From Acheta domesticus (lineage: Eukaryota > Arthropoda > Insecta > Orthoptera > Gryllidae), in the NCBI GenBank assembly GCA_031308135.1, contig JAHLJT010004567.1, positions 130,502,971 through 130,566,970 on the forward strand: a DNA stretch of 64,000 nt, read 5' to 3'. This document shows positions 48,101 to 57,739 of this stretch, piece after piece; the stretch's first letter is position 1, and each line of letters starts with the position of its first letter. Under the pieces are notes generated by a model that saw only the letters and a program-made list of their open reading frames with translations, did no database searches and had not been told where the DNA came from. The position numbers and the translations under genes are program-made.

Positions 48101-51100
48101 TTCTACAACCACACCCTTTTGTGTTTCGTCGTCAACGTAAGTGCGTTATACAAATTTTGTTATTTTCCTGCTCTTAATTTTGTGCGCTTTTTTAAAAGAT
48201 TGATCGAGGAGTGAGAGGCGGAAAAATTCTTATTTTTGCTGCCAGTTTCTTGTGAAATTTCCAGGGTCCACTGTCGCAGATCATCATTCACATTTTGATT
48301 CGTTCTTCTTACAAGTTCAAATCGAGACCAAAGTTTCTCATACATAATTTTTTTGTGTTCACTAGGATTTGCTGTCATGCTTTCCACTTGCTTTTTCCAC
48401 AAATATAGTTGTCCCTCTGACATCACGCGGCGAAAATTTCTACGGACATGTGATATTGAAAAACGTTTCTTACCGCCCTCAATCAACCAGAATTCCACAG
48501 CTTTCTTCTTGTTCTCGTAGCTAATGCTAACATCCTCATTTGTATTTTTCACAGGGCTTGGATAATAAACCGAACCGGAGGATTTGCAAGGTGACTGACT
48601 TTTGGAATAACTAATTTCCGGGGGATTCACTATCTGATTCTAATAAACACTTTCCCATATCATCACCTGTGGTAGAAGTATGCTTTTGGCAGTTTTTATC
48701 ACTGTTACTGTCACTGTCACTGTCACTTGATTCACAATAACTTCCTTCGCATACAACGAGGGTCGATTCCTCGTAATGCTCCACTCCAGTGCTATTATTT
48801 TCGATCATTTCGATAATACATTGACCCATTTCTCGTTCTTCTTCATTTACACTTCCCTTGGAAGATACACCTTTGTTACAAAAGTAACACAAGGCAAACT
48901 CAACTATGTTAACGAAATTTAACACAACTTGTTCTGTAGCCATTGCAGATGTTATTTCTTTTGTAACAGCGAAAGATGAACTGGGTGCGAAACTACGCAG
49001 CCCTTGTTTATTGCAGGGCCGCTGACGGGCCGGCTGACTCATCCGTGACCTTGGGGTCCCTCGCGCCATCTCGCCCGGAGTAAGGGCTTCCCAAACGGAC
49101 CGGTAGAGGCGTCTATTTTTTTCCTAGTACTTATATGTGTTTTTCAAAGCTTTATTTGGAGGACTTGCAATGGAAACTGGCCGCTATTTTTTCGCATACG
49201 AGTTTCTGGTATCAATTAGCATATGCCATTAAAATTTCGAGGTGTGTTTCGACATGAAGGATCTGTTACTTCCCTTGTGAGAAACAAAACCCGTGCGATG
49301 CCAGTGCGCACGCGCCATGCAAGAACAGTTAACAATGTTTCATTTGCCAACCTATTATTTTTGATACAGACACATCAATGTAGTATGAAGGTTCAGTGGA
49401 ATGCGTTTGTAGATACCTCATGGAACACTCATTTTGATCATTATCCATGCTGGTGTCACCTGATGAATTAACTCGAAAACAATACCTGTGACCATCATTG
49501 TTGGAGCGACTCGGAAGCCAATGTTTGATTGATTTATAGGCCGCTCAGGGGCCGCTCTTAGGGGCCGCTCTTAGGGGCCGCTCAAAGCTGCCTTGCTTAA
49601 TACGGCGCCTAGTCAGTTATGATGAAGTTCCATTTTGGCCGAAATGGCACAGTTTTGATACTAAATCTAAATACAACAATATAATTTTAAAAAATTTGCA
49701 ATTTATTTAAAATAATCGAACTTTATATTTATAAATTTTAATTGATGTGTATATTAATTGGCCTAAATATAAACTAAATTTTAATTGTTGTGCAGATTAA
49801 TCGACATCGGTATAGTCGATGTAATTGTGTTTATTAATTGTATAAAATAATAATTGCCGTACTAATTGCGATTAATCCCTAGGAACTAACTAACGAATAA
49901 AGAAAATGAATTCACAGATTTAGTATACAGGGACACAATATTCTCCGAAATGAACTACCGTTTTCCGTCTAGCAAACTGTCAGACTTAGCCGATAAGTAG
50001 AGATCCTAGGAAGCAATGACAGCACTACGTGAGTTGTTCGCTACAGAAAGGCTTGCCCATGGTGTTAGGGAAAACAGAGCGGCCAATACTGACCAAATTC
50101 TTTATTTTTTTCAGTAGCTTCAGTGCCCGACGGCAGCTATTTTTTCCCTAGAACATATAAATAGTAATTATCTTTCTGTAGAAAAAATTAGGTCAGATTT
50201 CTACTTGAACCTGTTGAAAGGTCCCTTGTCCCCGTCTCTGACAAAAAAGGCTTTAAAACTGGATTTACAGTCCTCAAAACAATTAAAACTAATTCTCAAG
50301 CAAATTTAAAATTGTTGCAAAGTTAAAATAAACCATTAAGATAACTCTCACACACGTACTGAAGTATAACAGAATTGGCCTTTGGTTTATGAAATTGAAC
50401 TTCAGTTTCTGTACTTCTTCTTCTGGTTCAAAGACTCCTATTCCGATAAAGTTTTTCGTCCAATTTCCTTTTATCCATTGAGAAAATGCTGATATTGGCC
50501 CTTCTTTTAATTTGGATATAAATATATTCTTCACTATTCGCTCGTTTTGTTGAGCCTTGCTTTTGTAGTTGCGTAGGAGTAGGGTCGAAAGACAAGGGTT
50601 GTCATTTTGTCAGCAATTCTATAAAATCTAATTTGTCGTTGTTTGCCTACTGTCTCAGAAGTTATATACAATTATGTTTTCTTTTATCGCAAGCGAAAAT
50701 TTCTAGTTTTGAAATATTGGCAACCACACTTTGTTGGTACCTTATTCATCATTTTATTACACGTATTAAAAATCGGGGTTGGGAATCTGAAAGCCAAGAA
50801 AACGTGCACAGATTATAATTTTTGGCCATACGTCACACACAACTTTTGATGTTTTTTGACTGTACATAAATCTAATCAAACTTCAGCCACAGATAATTTT
50901 TTTAAATCAGTGAAGTAAAAAGAAACAAACATAATAGGGATTAATGGTTTATTTTTAAATATTATCAGTAGCTTATTCCTTCAAATTTCTACATGACATT
51001 ATCAGCAGATTGAAGTGCACAAGGAATGCAATAATCGTACCGTTTCTTTGAGGCAATCCTGAAACTACCATGTATGCGTCGCCAATGGTTTCCACTTTGT

Positions 51101-54100
51101 ATACATCATACTTCTGTATCCTGGAATCAAACAGCCTGTAGAGTGTGTTCAGCATTGTCACCACTTCCATTGGCGAACTCAACGCAGCCAGCTGCGTAAA
51201 ACCCACGATGTCGCTGAAGAAAATGGTTGCAGATTCAAAATTTTCCGCTGGTACCTGCTGAAACAAACGACTAGCTTTATTTTAAACTTGTATTCTTTCC
51301 AGGTGGGATGACGAGACCTCGGATTTTAAGGTCTATGTTTTTATCTTAGAATATGTAAAAATTGAAGATTCTTATTATTGCGAAGAATCAAGACTGGTTA
51401 ATGCATTTCATTTTATCTAAATTATTGTAGAAGGGTGGCTTTTAGTCTATTTTTGCCTAAAAGTGTCCAAAAGAAGGCTTTTGAGGAGAATTAATTTAAT
51501 ATTTTTAACTATTTAACATAAACACAGGGGCGTAATGTACGAAATGTACCCAATAATTCGATTCGGAATAATTCCCTGGCCACCACCACTTCAAGTGTTA
51601 AAGGTTTTAAAACTTGCTAACACAAAAACCTCAACATGCACAGACCTTTTCAGCCTTTAAAATAATTTTAACTGATCTCAGAATCGTCCAAATGCAGAAG
51701 AGAAAATCTTGGTAATACTGCTTATTGCGAATACAAATAACATGTGATGCTGTTAGTATTGCTATTCTAATAAAACAATTTTCCTTTCGTCTGTTTCATT
51801 AAAAAACATAATGTGTAAACTTTAAAAGAAATTTCATAATTTAGAAGGCAAAGATATCACTTTTTATGCCTAAAATTCCGAGGTCTAGTGATCTTACTAA
51901 GAAGTAAAGTATTTAGTTTTGTCTGGAACGTTTTGAAGAGTACATAGTTTTGTTATCTGCTTTTAAATATCAGAATTAATATCAACAAGATGACCATACC
52001 AACGGAATTACAAAAATATCTCTTATCCAAAAAGGAACAGAATTAATTTGTGCAGAAAAGGAATTCGAAATTAGACGAGAATTCGGAAACTTTCGAGCAA
52101 AGAGCATGTTGGCATATTCTGTTTTATGCATACGAAGAGAAGGTAAAGCATGACAAACATTGGTTCTTGGTATTCAATGCATCAAAGGCGGATATGTGTT
52201 CGAAAGATGCAGAACCCCACTCACTTAAGTTTTGTCATACACTTTTCACTCTCATATACGGTCACGGTCGTAAAGTTAAAAAGCTAGTTCAGAAGGTAGA
52301 AGATAACTGCATTGACAAAAGTATCTACTGAAAATTCTCGTTCCCCTTCCTTCTTTGGTTTAAATATCGCGTATTTAACTTATGCAAAAATGAAGCTGTG
52401 GTTTTCTATTACAAATCGTCTCAATTTCTGTAGCTGTGTGAAGAAAGAAAACTCGGGGAGGTCAAGTAAGCTAGGTACGATGACGGGAAATCGTCACGTT
52501 CGTCACATGTCTCTTTTACGCCCAGGCGTGGATAATAAATAAAAAAACAGAGTCCAGGTCTGGGAACAAACTGGCAAAAATCGAACTAATCTAATCCCAA
52601 ATGCCAAAAAATACATGTATAAGGCCATACGTATAAGCTAAAAATACATGTAAAATGCAGACTTAACCGTAACGTTATGCTGTGAACTTATCAGCAAAAT
52701 TTACACATAAAAACGAAGATGCACATTGACGAACGTAAGTTTCGTCTAAAAAAACAGAATTCAACGTACTGAATCAACGCTTGATCAATTCGTTTCTTGC
52801 TTTTTCTTAGATTTACCTATCGATTTAAATAGTTCGTATGTGCAAGTAGCTGTTGTATTAGTGCTCATCTTTCATTTATAATATAAACAACATTTCACAT
52901 TTCATAAAAACAACATTTCATAAACAACATAAACACATTTTAATATAATATAAAACAAACAATTCTCTTGCACCAAATTCGCGAGTAATTATTTTATTCG
53001 CCATGTTAAGTTAGTCACAAGAAAAATGGCCCAAATTTTTACTTAGAAATCACCGCTTACATCAAGACCGTTCGCAAACTTGTTCACCACATAATGAAAT
53101 GTCATTACTACATCATATTCCTGGAGTTTGGTGCACAAAGGGCTAATGCCCGTTGTTAGTGATTTTAGGTTTGTATAGCCAATGTATGGTTTAAAGCCCC
53201 TTCTTTCAGTGCAAGAAAGGCCAAAGTCAAAAGTGTATCCTCTCCTGATTTCAGTATCAATCTTTACATTGGCCTAAGATTGTTGTGTCCTTTCGATGGT
53301 GTAAGAAAACCACCCATTTTGTAAAACTTTGAGTATAGACATTGGCCCTTCTTGCACCAAACCGCACAGATATATTTGTATTAAATTATAATGATGCGCA
53401 CATAAGCACAGTCAGCAATCTGAAATCGACCTTCAATTCCCTTCTCGCGGATTTGTTTCTTTTCTTGCTCCTTTCTGATAGGTCTTCAGTAGAATTCTAA
53501 CATAAACTTGTACACAAAAGCTTGGTGCTTGAGAACTCTTAAGTTTACGGATTTATGCCTACGGTTACGTCAAGGCGTTTTGAAAGGTCTTGCTTAAAAT
53601 AACTCCTTTCTAGGTTTCGCGGCAACGATACGTTTACGTTTAAGTTTCCGTTGTGAATGAGACCTAACTGAAGTGTTAGTAGGATTGAAGGTGCACTGTT
53701 ACGTAACCGTTACCAACAATACGAGAAAAAAAATTCTGTTGAAGCCCTGAATTTGTTTTCATCGACTGAGTAATTTTGCGGAATGGGGTGCGTTCGCGTA
53801 TGGTGGCGACAGGCAGGCCTGGGCCTGGGCCGGGGGTGTTGGCGCACCTGCCGCTGCAGGCGCAACTGGCGCACGACAGCGGGCGGCAGCATCTGGAAGA
53901 GCAGGCTGTCGCTCTTGTGCTTCTCAGAGTGCAGCTCTTGCGTGCGCAGCATCAGCTTCGCCGCGAACGACTGCAACATCCATGCGCCTTCACTAAACCC
54001 ATGCTGTCATTAACTCTTACCTAGTATGGTGAAAAAGAATTACTCTCCTTGACTGGTGGGGTCCGGGTAGACCTCGTTTTATAAAATGAAATTTTATTTA

Positions 54101-56051
54101 CAAAGTATCAAGTATGTGATAATTTACATTGTAAATGGGTAAAATTTGTTACATTTAAATTTTTGTTACATATAAGTTTTCTTTACATACATTTTCATTT
54201 AAGTTACATTAACGTTATGTTACATTTACGTTTACGTTACAATTACATTTACATTTACGTTACAGTTACATTTACATTACATTTACGTTAAGTTACATTT
54301 TTGTGACATTTAAGTTTTCTCTACATAACTTAAGTCGATAGTTGTAGTTTATGCTTTGTCATAAAAGTTATAATTCAGTCAACTGGTGCTAAAAATGGGC
54401 TGTTTCAGAAACAATTCCGGAAGTTCATCGGATCTTTGTATTTGGGAGGACCAAATTTGAGATTTGACACATCGAGAAATGCCAGCTTCACAAAGAAAAT
54501 TGCAAAAAGTACTAAAAAATTTGCCTTTTTTAGTTTTCCGCTTAAATGTTGGAAAATATTAGCTTTATCGAAATTACCTTCATATACAAAGTAAAACTAG
54601 TCAGAGTTTCAAAGGTATATTTTAAATTCGATTTTTTGACGAAACGTTTAGGCGCTAGAGCGCGCCGAAAAACTACAATATTGTTGGTCTTATGGTTAAG
54701 ACATGAGAAAACCCCATGCGTCCAGAAACCATTTTGAACACGGTGGGTGTGGCTGTGCTTGGTGAAATATAAGCAGTTGGGCCGTGAGTTGAACTATTCA
54801 TTGTTACTGAAAGACGAAACCGGAGTTGTTAGTTTAGGTTTCGGGACTATCGCTGATTCAGAAAAAAACACTTCAGGTTGAACAGAAACGCACAGTTCAA
54901 ATCAATCCTAAACAATTGTATAACCTGCTTGCGACAGGGTGTTTGTGAGTCCGTTTCTCATAGATAATCTTCGAATAAATAAGATGTCATTTGATGCAAC
55001 TCGGTCTACTGGTAAAAAACTGACCATTTTTGCGGGATACTTTCAGTAAAATGTAAGAGAATTATCGATAAAACATGTTGTTGGTGGTTTTAAGTACCCA
55101 AAGAACTTTAGAGGGAGTGTTAGGCACCAACAGAGGTGAAACGCTGTGAATCCTTATACTACCTTTGCTACTTAAGATGAATCGTTACGACTTGATTCAA
55201 CTGATTAAAGAAAACTAAATTTAATTTTGTTATAAAATTTCAAATATAAAAATTATTTTGATGTTGCTTCCTACGTCCGAGGATGAGCTCCTGCCAGGAA
55301 AGTCTATTATCTTTAAAACGTATTTAAATTATGAACTTGCTTAGCATACACAAAAGGTTTTAAGAAGAAAATACCCACTGGAGGAAATACGTGAAACTAG
55401 TGACACATTTGGAAATTAATGGAATTGTGCATGTGAGTATGATGATGTGACAATGCTACAGAGATATATAGAATTGGAGCCTAATACAGTTCTGGCTGTT
55501 CGATCAAAGTTCAGGAACTCCAGAGCGTCGTTCCAGGCATACAAAAGGTCTTTCTAGTCCATCAACGACACCCCAAGTCTCGGGAAAATGCAGGAAATTT
55601 TCTGATGAGATGCAGAGCACGAAGGAATTCAAACTTTACGCAAAACGCTTTCTATCCTGTGGTCGAAACTGTAAAGGAATGACTTATTGGAAATGCTGGA
55701 ATTCCTTTCCAATTTTTTTCATTCAAAATTTGATGTATTGGTGTAATTAAATACGATAATATTAATTAAGAGCACATTGTATCTCTTCTGACCAGTACTA
55801 CTGGCTTTGCAAGTGGAGTCTTGGGTGCTACACTTTATCCGCTCCAAGTTGGTCTATGTTGGTTCAAGTTGGTTTTTGAGGAGAGCTGCACAGTCCGTGT
55901 AAATTAGATTTAGCTTACCCATGCCTGAATGAGAGCACCACATTCAGAATAGTTCATTAATTCCTAGTTCACCGAAGTAGTTGGAACTCCCACAAAATTG
56001 TTCTCACAGCAGTTCTAACCATAGACTGAGAACTTGATGTCTGCGAGGCAA

Positions 56052-56094
<43 letters not shown>

Positions 56095-56991
56095 ATTATT
56101 ATTATTACTGATTGGGAGGTGGCTCTTTAATTGTTGGATAAGGCTCATATGTAAAATTGTACAATTTTATGAACAGTTAGGAAGCCCAATGGATCTAGAA
56201 GATATAATATTTTGGCAAGACATTCAAGGAAAAATTATTTACATTTATGACAATTAGATTTATGTAAAAAATAATGTAAAATATTTTTGATATTGCAGTG
56301 TTTTATCTTACCTGAATTGTGTGTGTGGCGTTGCGGACAAGCAGGATGATTACTGGAGATATGGCAAGCACCATCACTAGCAGAGTGATGGCTATCGCTT
56401 GCTGGCGACTTGCGTGGCTAAGATCCTCTGCTACTTGGTCACTGTAAAGATAACGTATAATTCTTTTCATGGTAAACTAAAAGGCAAAGCAAATTTTTGT
56501 CGCTCCCAATACTGAAATTAAAATAACTGAAAAGTCTGTATTTATAGACACACCGAATGGATTCGACGGTGAACTAGAAAGTAGACCCACATAAAAAAAT
56601 CGTCATTTTTTTAATTAGTAAGAGAAGAAAGAGTGTACGAAGAGTTTAGAAATATTATAATTTTAGTAGTAAATAATTCATAAAGATAATTCACTAGATA
56701 GACGGCTTGTGGATTAAAAACATTTTCTTGACTGCGAAATAAGTGACTTCAATTAGGATAAAAAAATGTCTGCAATATTACAATTTTTGATTTGCTATTT
56801 TATTTTATTCACCTACGACGTGTGTTGATGGAGCAAGCATTACTTTATCGAGCACCAAAACTTTTGTGCGTAACAGTTGGATCTCCGCTGAGATAAAATT
56901 GTCGCACTCTTCTGCTCTGGCCACGTGCTGCATGACACCTCCTTCCCACGTGTCACATTCGTGATTCGATGCAACGCAAATGCCAGCTCGA
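28111..56991 (-). CDS. NIT-domain-type membrane guanylate cyclase, 3' seven exons
   Basis: This membrane enzyme makes cGMP from GTP. Minus-strand exons are 56813-56991, 56312-56441, 53848-53970, 51041-51257, 43046-43264, 28335-28426 and 28111-28248 (stop). The protein shows the end of an extracytoplasmic sensory region ([20 protein letters not shown]), a transmembrane helix ([20 protein letters not shown]), a signalling helix ([12 protein letters not shown]) and a class III cyclase domain. Catalytic features present are the metal Asp in FFSDIVGFT, Glu and Asp in [11 protein letters not shown], Cys in [14 protein letters not shown] for guanine choice, and the Asn/Arg of NTASR. Insect relatives with this layout carry an N-terminal NIT sensor domain and, from memory, include Drosophila CG33958; those 5' exons are not found here. 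Six-exon phasing from 56441 onward is perfect. The junction 56813 to 56441 does not match by one base. Confidence 0.93.
28335..28426 (-). CDS. Guanylate cyclase exon, end of catalytic domain
   Basis: Acceptor ctcttacag; two bases complete Ala, then [20 protein letters not shown] and HRGQMEVK before gttag. Phase matches the exon 14.6 kb upstream, and ESTSEAMKIHIS reads through exactly as in other cyclases. Confidence 0.94.
28427..29767 (-). other. Cyclase long intron, 3' part, nothing recognised
   Basis: AT-rich with a GC-richer patch at 28790-28980. Small frames have no recognisable homology. Confidence 0.5.
29768..30232 (-). mobile_element. SINE-1 family copy, near full length
   Basis: Read on the minus strand it has a tRNA-like B-box region (gagttcgagttccgacg near 30150-30170), ctagatagaattcag, gcggtcggctgctctaatcgg, ttttccgtggtttctccaat, the ctacactaccatacatg block and an end in actagtctaatgcc. 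The same blocks recur, in order, in the + strand copies at 41283 and 42455. No reading frame. Confidence 0.75.
30306..30443 (-). mobile_element. SINE-1 family copy, head portion
   Basis: The minus strand reads gtacaagtcccgacgg, then agctagatggaattcagct, ggagaattctagggg and gtagtttctccgaac, matching the first third of the near full-length copy at 29768-30232. It is truncated at its 3' end. Confidence 0.7.
31065..31543 (-). mobile_element. Solo LTR with 5-bp target duplication
   Basis: The 479-bp segment starts TGTTATGT and ends ACATAACA, a perfect 8-bp inverted terminus in TG...CA form. ACAAC flanks it on both sides (31060-31064 and 31544-31548). A minus orientation is favoured because a TATA-like box (cctttataagg, 31372-31383) is followed by AATAAA (31109-31114) before the end. 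The U3 side is very GC-rich. With one LTR between matching duplications and no internal region it is a solo LTR. The family is uncertain; BEL/Pao or Gypsy is possible. Confidence 0.85.
31770..32640 (+). repeat. AT-rich repeat family F copy
   Basis: It contains the tgagtcatttttgagaaaattt block (about 32298), gtgcccccaaaatcaaaat (about 32334), tttagccgttagtgttg (about 32418) and ttgatatcaaggac (about 32475), in the order seen at 18480-18650 and 24640-24850. Divergence is higher than between other copies. Confidence 0.65.
33554..34690 (+). pseudogene. Decayed, internally deleted copy of the unnamed arthropod repeat protein
   Basis: It opens with an ATG after a splice-acceptor-like tttttgtag and encodes [20 protein letters not shown] with a CYxCGEF zinc-type motif. 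It continues [10 protein letters not shown] (about 33723), CEWDSR-like sequence near 33985, [16 protein letters not shown] (34111-34158), [16 protein letters not shown] (about 34207), [17 protein letters not shown] (about 34420) and [11 protein letters not shown] with [10 protein letters not shown]. The central third is deleted near 33850-33900, and stops and shifts abound. It is the same family as 3844-5330; function unknown. Confidence 0.75.
34691..35047. other. Spacer with paired CRE-like palindromes
   Basis: No coding sequence. It contains two perfect ATGACGTCAT palindromes (34891-34900 and 34920-34929). Confidence 0.5.
34891..34929. promoter_or_regulatory. Two CRE/ATF-type palindromes
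   Basis: ATGACGTCAT occurs twice, 29 bp apart. A third TGACGTCA is at 35572-35579 on the other side of the recombinase-like relic. TGACGTCA is the consensus for CREB/ATF factors. Whether these act in the transposon relic, the host gene or neither is not shown. Confidence 0.35.
35048..35524 (-). pseudogene. Tyrosine-recombinase-like relic, two exons
   Basis: The first exon (35524 to about 35346) encodes [40 protein letters not shown] and AYISEL, then gtaagt. Downstream, SAYNKFSYI and [20 protein letters not shown] follow, and a donor-like gtagag at 35048. From memory this matches the N-terminal core-binding part of the tyrosine recombinases that are abundant in arthropod genomes (Crypton-like). 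The catalytic R...HxxR...Y part is absent and a frameshift lies at the T-run near 35110. Probably a dead fragment. Confidence 0.55.
35676..35814. repeat. Hairpin, 58-61 bp arms with 20-bp loop
   Basis: Bases 35676-35733 are nearly the reverse complement of 35754-35814 (ataagaaaatagtctattac pairs with gtaatagactattttcttat). The loop is about 20 bp. No coding potential. Confidence 0.85.
36018..36456. repeat. Nested foldback element with TTA microsatellite
   Basis: Outer arms 36018-36100 and 36373-36456 are inverted copies with only about four differences. Inner arms 36253-36287 and 36330-36364 are a second inverted pair with three mismatches in 35. The left side has an extra TTA run (36099-36144) and about 110 bp, so the stem is asymmetric. 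No protein is encoded. A foldback transposon or local inverted duplication is likely. Confidence 0.85.
36540..36900. other. CpG-rich patch of unknown role
   Basis: It is sharply GC-rich within AT-rich intron, with many CpG, GGGTGGGGCGG runs and a CTGCAGCTGCGG palindromic stretch. Open frames occur on both strands only because stops are rare in such composition. It could be a promoter, a non-coding exon or a repeat end; I cannot tell which. Confidence 0.35.
37560..38071 (+). mobile_element. Tc1-like transposon relic, 3' end
   Basis: About 37820-37890 encodes [20 protein letters not shown], close to the conserved C-terminus of Tc1-family transposases (SMPRRI-AVI-AKGG-TKY). At 38053-38071 the sequence gtttgactccccactg is followed by TA, matching Tc1/mariner ends (CAGTGGGGAGTCAAAC inward) at a TA site. 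The catalytic core and left end are not recognised. Confidence 0.5.
38072..39390 (-). other. Cyclase long intron, nothing recognised
   Basis: AT-rich. Small frames lack homology. Confidence 0.5.
39400..39640. other. GC-rich patch with short perfect hairpin
   Basis: A second isolated GC-rich patch. cgccggagga (39539-39548) and tcctccggcg (39566-39575) form a perfect 10-bp inverted pair. Role unknown. Confidence 0.4.
39641..41250 (-). other. Cyclase long intron, nothing recognised
   Basis: AT-rich intronic sequence with moderate GC near 40260-40520. No recognisable gene. Confidence 0.45.
41283..42140 (+). mobile_element. SINE-1 family copy interrupted by SINE-2
   Basis: The head (41283-41403) includes a B-box-like ggttcgagtccc (41331-41342) and gagctagatgg. 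The body resumes at 41757 with gagttctagcgatcggct, ttccgtggtttctacgatcaa, the catgcactacactaccac block and cacgcactactcttacgaca near the end. The interruption is exactly the SINE-2 copy with its target duplication. Confidence 0.75.
41404..41747 (-). mobile_element. SINE-2: tRNA-derived SINE inserted in SINE-1, 9-bp target duplication
   Basis: Minus-strand A box tagcggttagcg (41721-41732) and B box gggtttaaatcc (41685-41696) mark a tRNA-derived head. The body includes gaggggaagtaaagccggca and gccccatgttagtag. The 3' end is an AATTC-type pentamer run at 41404-41420. CTGTATGGA flanks it on both sides (41395-41403 and 41748-41756). The length is 344 bp. Confidence 0.85.
42199..42455. mobile_element. 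MITE-like element with 23-bp perfect inverted ends
   Basis: Bases 42199-42221 are the exact reverse complement of 42433-42455 (aaaattagaatgtgattgac inward). The span is 257 bp with no coding potential. It lies between two SINE-1 copies. I could not fix a target duplication. Confidence 0.65.
42458..42945 (+). mobile_element. SINE-1 family copy
   Basis: It has the head (gtcctagtttcaattcccgac), agaattctagcgaccggcta, ttttccgtggtttctccgaa, caacgaacgggcc-type, catgcactgcactaccacac, gcttagagcttgtcccggct and cacgcactacacttacagg. A 17-bp tandem duplication (gacgcacccggaatcac twice) follows at about 42935-42968. Confidence 0.78.
43046..43264 (-). CDS. Guanylate cyclase exon, second half of catalytic domain
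   Basis: Acceptor cgcag and donor gtacgc, phase 1 on both sides. It encodes [32 protein letters not shown] and [18 protein letters not shown]. Cys, Asn and Arg of the active site are intact. The exon is very GC-rich, which opens spurious frames on the + strand. Confidence 0.95.
43265..46941 (-). other. Cyclase intron, AT-rich; AAT run at 45408-45463; nothing else recognised
   Basis: No exon or transposon protein found. A block at 43590-43650 (tcattctatagcaccactag) resembles, inverted, the actagtggtgctac block near 17720 of family F. The short frame at 46391-46672 has no recognised homology. A GC-rich stretch with open frames lies at 46740-46940 just outside the pogo-like element. Confidence 0.45.
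46942..49281 (-). mobile_element. Pogo-like DNA transposon, frameshifted, about 140-bp inverted ends
   Basis: Bases 46942-46996 and 49227-49281 are inverted copies with 3 mismatches in 55. Similarity continues inward to about 47085 and 49138 (gccagtttccattgcaag). On the minus strand the transposase reads: acidic N-terminus from 49069, CENP-B/pogo-type helices ([44 protein letters not shown]), the first DDE Asp in [12 protein letters not shown] (near 47920), the second in LLLDSW (near 47720), and a C-terminal FIRCAWC finger-like end near 47290. Frameshifts near 48625 and 47890 and other breaks make it inactive. No clear TA duplication is seen. Confidence 0.85.
49533..49592. repeat. Short 13-bp tandem repeat
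   Basis: Three to four copies of ggggccgctctta-type units. Confidence 0.75.
51041..51257 (-). CDS. Guanylate cyclase exon, first half of catalytic domain
   Basis: Acceptor tgtttcag and donor gtacga (phase 1). It encodes [18 protein letters not shown], with the first metal-binding Asp, and [20 protein letters not shown], with the substrate-choosing Glu and second metal Asp. Confidence 0.95.
51258..53847 (-). other. Cyclase intron; weak 231-bp inverted-end element at 53126-53362
   Basis: Mostly featureless AT-rich intron. Bases 53126-53150 and 53338-53362 are inverted copies (gtttggtgca outermost; about 21 of 25 match), possibly a small MITE. Confidence 0.45.
53848..53970 (-). CDS. Guanylate cyclase exon, signalling helix
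   Basis: Acceptor gttgcag and donor gtgcgc, 41 codons in phase 0. It encodes [20 protein letters not shown] and [16 protein letters not shown], the dimerisation helix just before cyclase domains. It is strikingly GC-rich, with mostly G or C in third positions, inside AT-rich introns. Confidence 0.93.
53971..56311 (-). other. Cyclase intron; irregular acattta repeat and ATT microsatellite
   Basis: 54165-54325 holds irregular repeats of acatttacgtt-like units. 56048-56107 is an ATT run. A stretch at 55560-55700 has coding-like pieces without recognised homology. No cyclase exon is needed here because the flanking phases match. Confidence 0.5.
56312..56441 (-). CDS. Guanylate cyclase exon, transmembrane helix
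   Basis: Acceptor ctttacag and donor gtaaga. It encodes [14 protein letters not shown], then about 21 hydrophobic residues and [11 protein letters not shown]. It ends in phase 0. The frame has no ATG, so ORF scans miss it. Confidence 0.92.
56813..56991 (-). CDS. Guanylate cyclase exon, membrane-proximal sensory region
   Basis: Acceptor gtcacag, then one base completing a codon, [18 protein letters not shown] and [20 protein letters not shown]. The best donor (G before gtgaat) leaves phase 1, whereas the next exon needs phase 2. Either a small exon lies between, or there is an indel in the sequence. Confidence 0.72.
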
Positions 56992-57739
56992 CTGTGACAA
57001 AGAGGTCTTATTCATCAATTGATGATTGCGAATATGAAATGCGTTTGCTCTGCATACGCTTACAGCGAGCAAAAACACACGAAGCGAAACGGAAATGTTG
57101 TGAATCAAAACCGACGGAATAACGATTAAAGTGCAATGCTGAAGTAATGATAAACAAACAAGGAGACTTATCAACGACAATAATTTACATTTCACTAGGA
57201 TAAACTAGTTGCTTAATTGCATCCGTCAGACATAATAGTAGGAGGGAAATCGCTACAGAATCCCTCTCATTTGATCGCCTCACTCGGATTGCAACAAAAA
57301 AGATTAAACAGATTAAAAAGATCAAAACAGATATAAAAGTCTGAGAAGCGTCTGGATTTCATGCATCGAAAATCTATACAAGTGCTAGTTATTTCTGGGG
57401 TACAAATGACGTCAACGGGTGACAACATTCAAGTAAAATGAACTTGGATCGCGGTGATTTTACTCCTGAAAAGAAAGGAATTATGTTAATTGTTACTTCT
57501 TAAGGATTAACTTAAAGTTAATATAACACTCAACAGAGCGTTTCGAAAAATAACGGAAAATTTTGGGATGTTAATAAAGAACTGAAAGAAATTTCAATAA
57601 ATTGATTTGGGCTTTCATTACAAAGTACTCGTGTATGCGAAGATATTGGTCAAGATAAAACTCGTTGCAAAATATTTGAACTTTTTCAATTTTCAACATA
57701 TCAGAGGTTTTAAAGAAAATCGGAACTCTACCTTGAGAT
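56992..57739. other. Upstream of the last visible cyclase exon, nothing recognised
   Basis: I searched the minus strand for NIT-domain exons and saw none. Confidence 0.4.

Noticed and set aside
48611..49069. Independent gene for the acidic 152-codon frame
   Set aside because: It joins by a frameshift to the pogo-like helix-turn-helix region and lies within the element's inverted ends, so it is the transposase N-terminus.
49533..49592. CRISPR-like or spaced repeat
   Set aside because: The units are contiguous without spacers; it is a short tandem repeat.
55560..55700. Coding-like pieces on the + strand
   Set aside because: Short, frame-broken and without recognisable homology; cannot be supported as a gene or named pseudogene.
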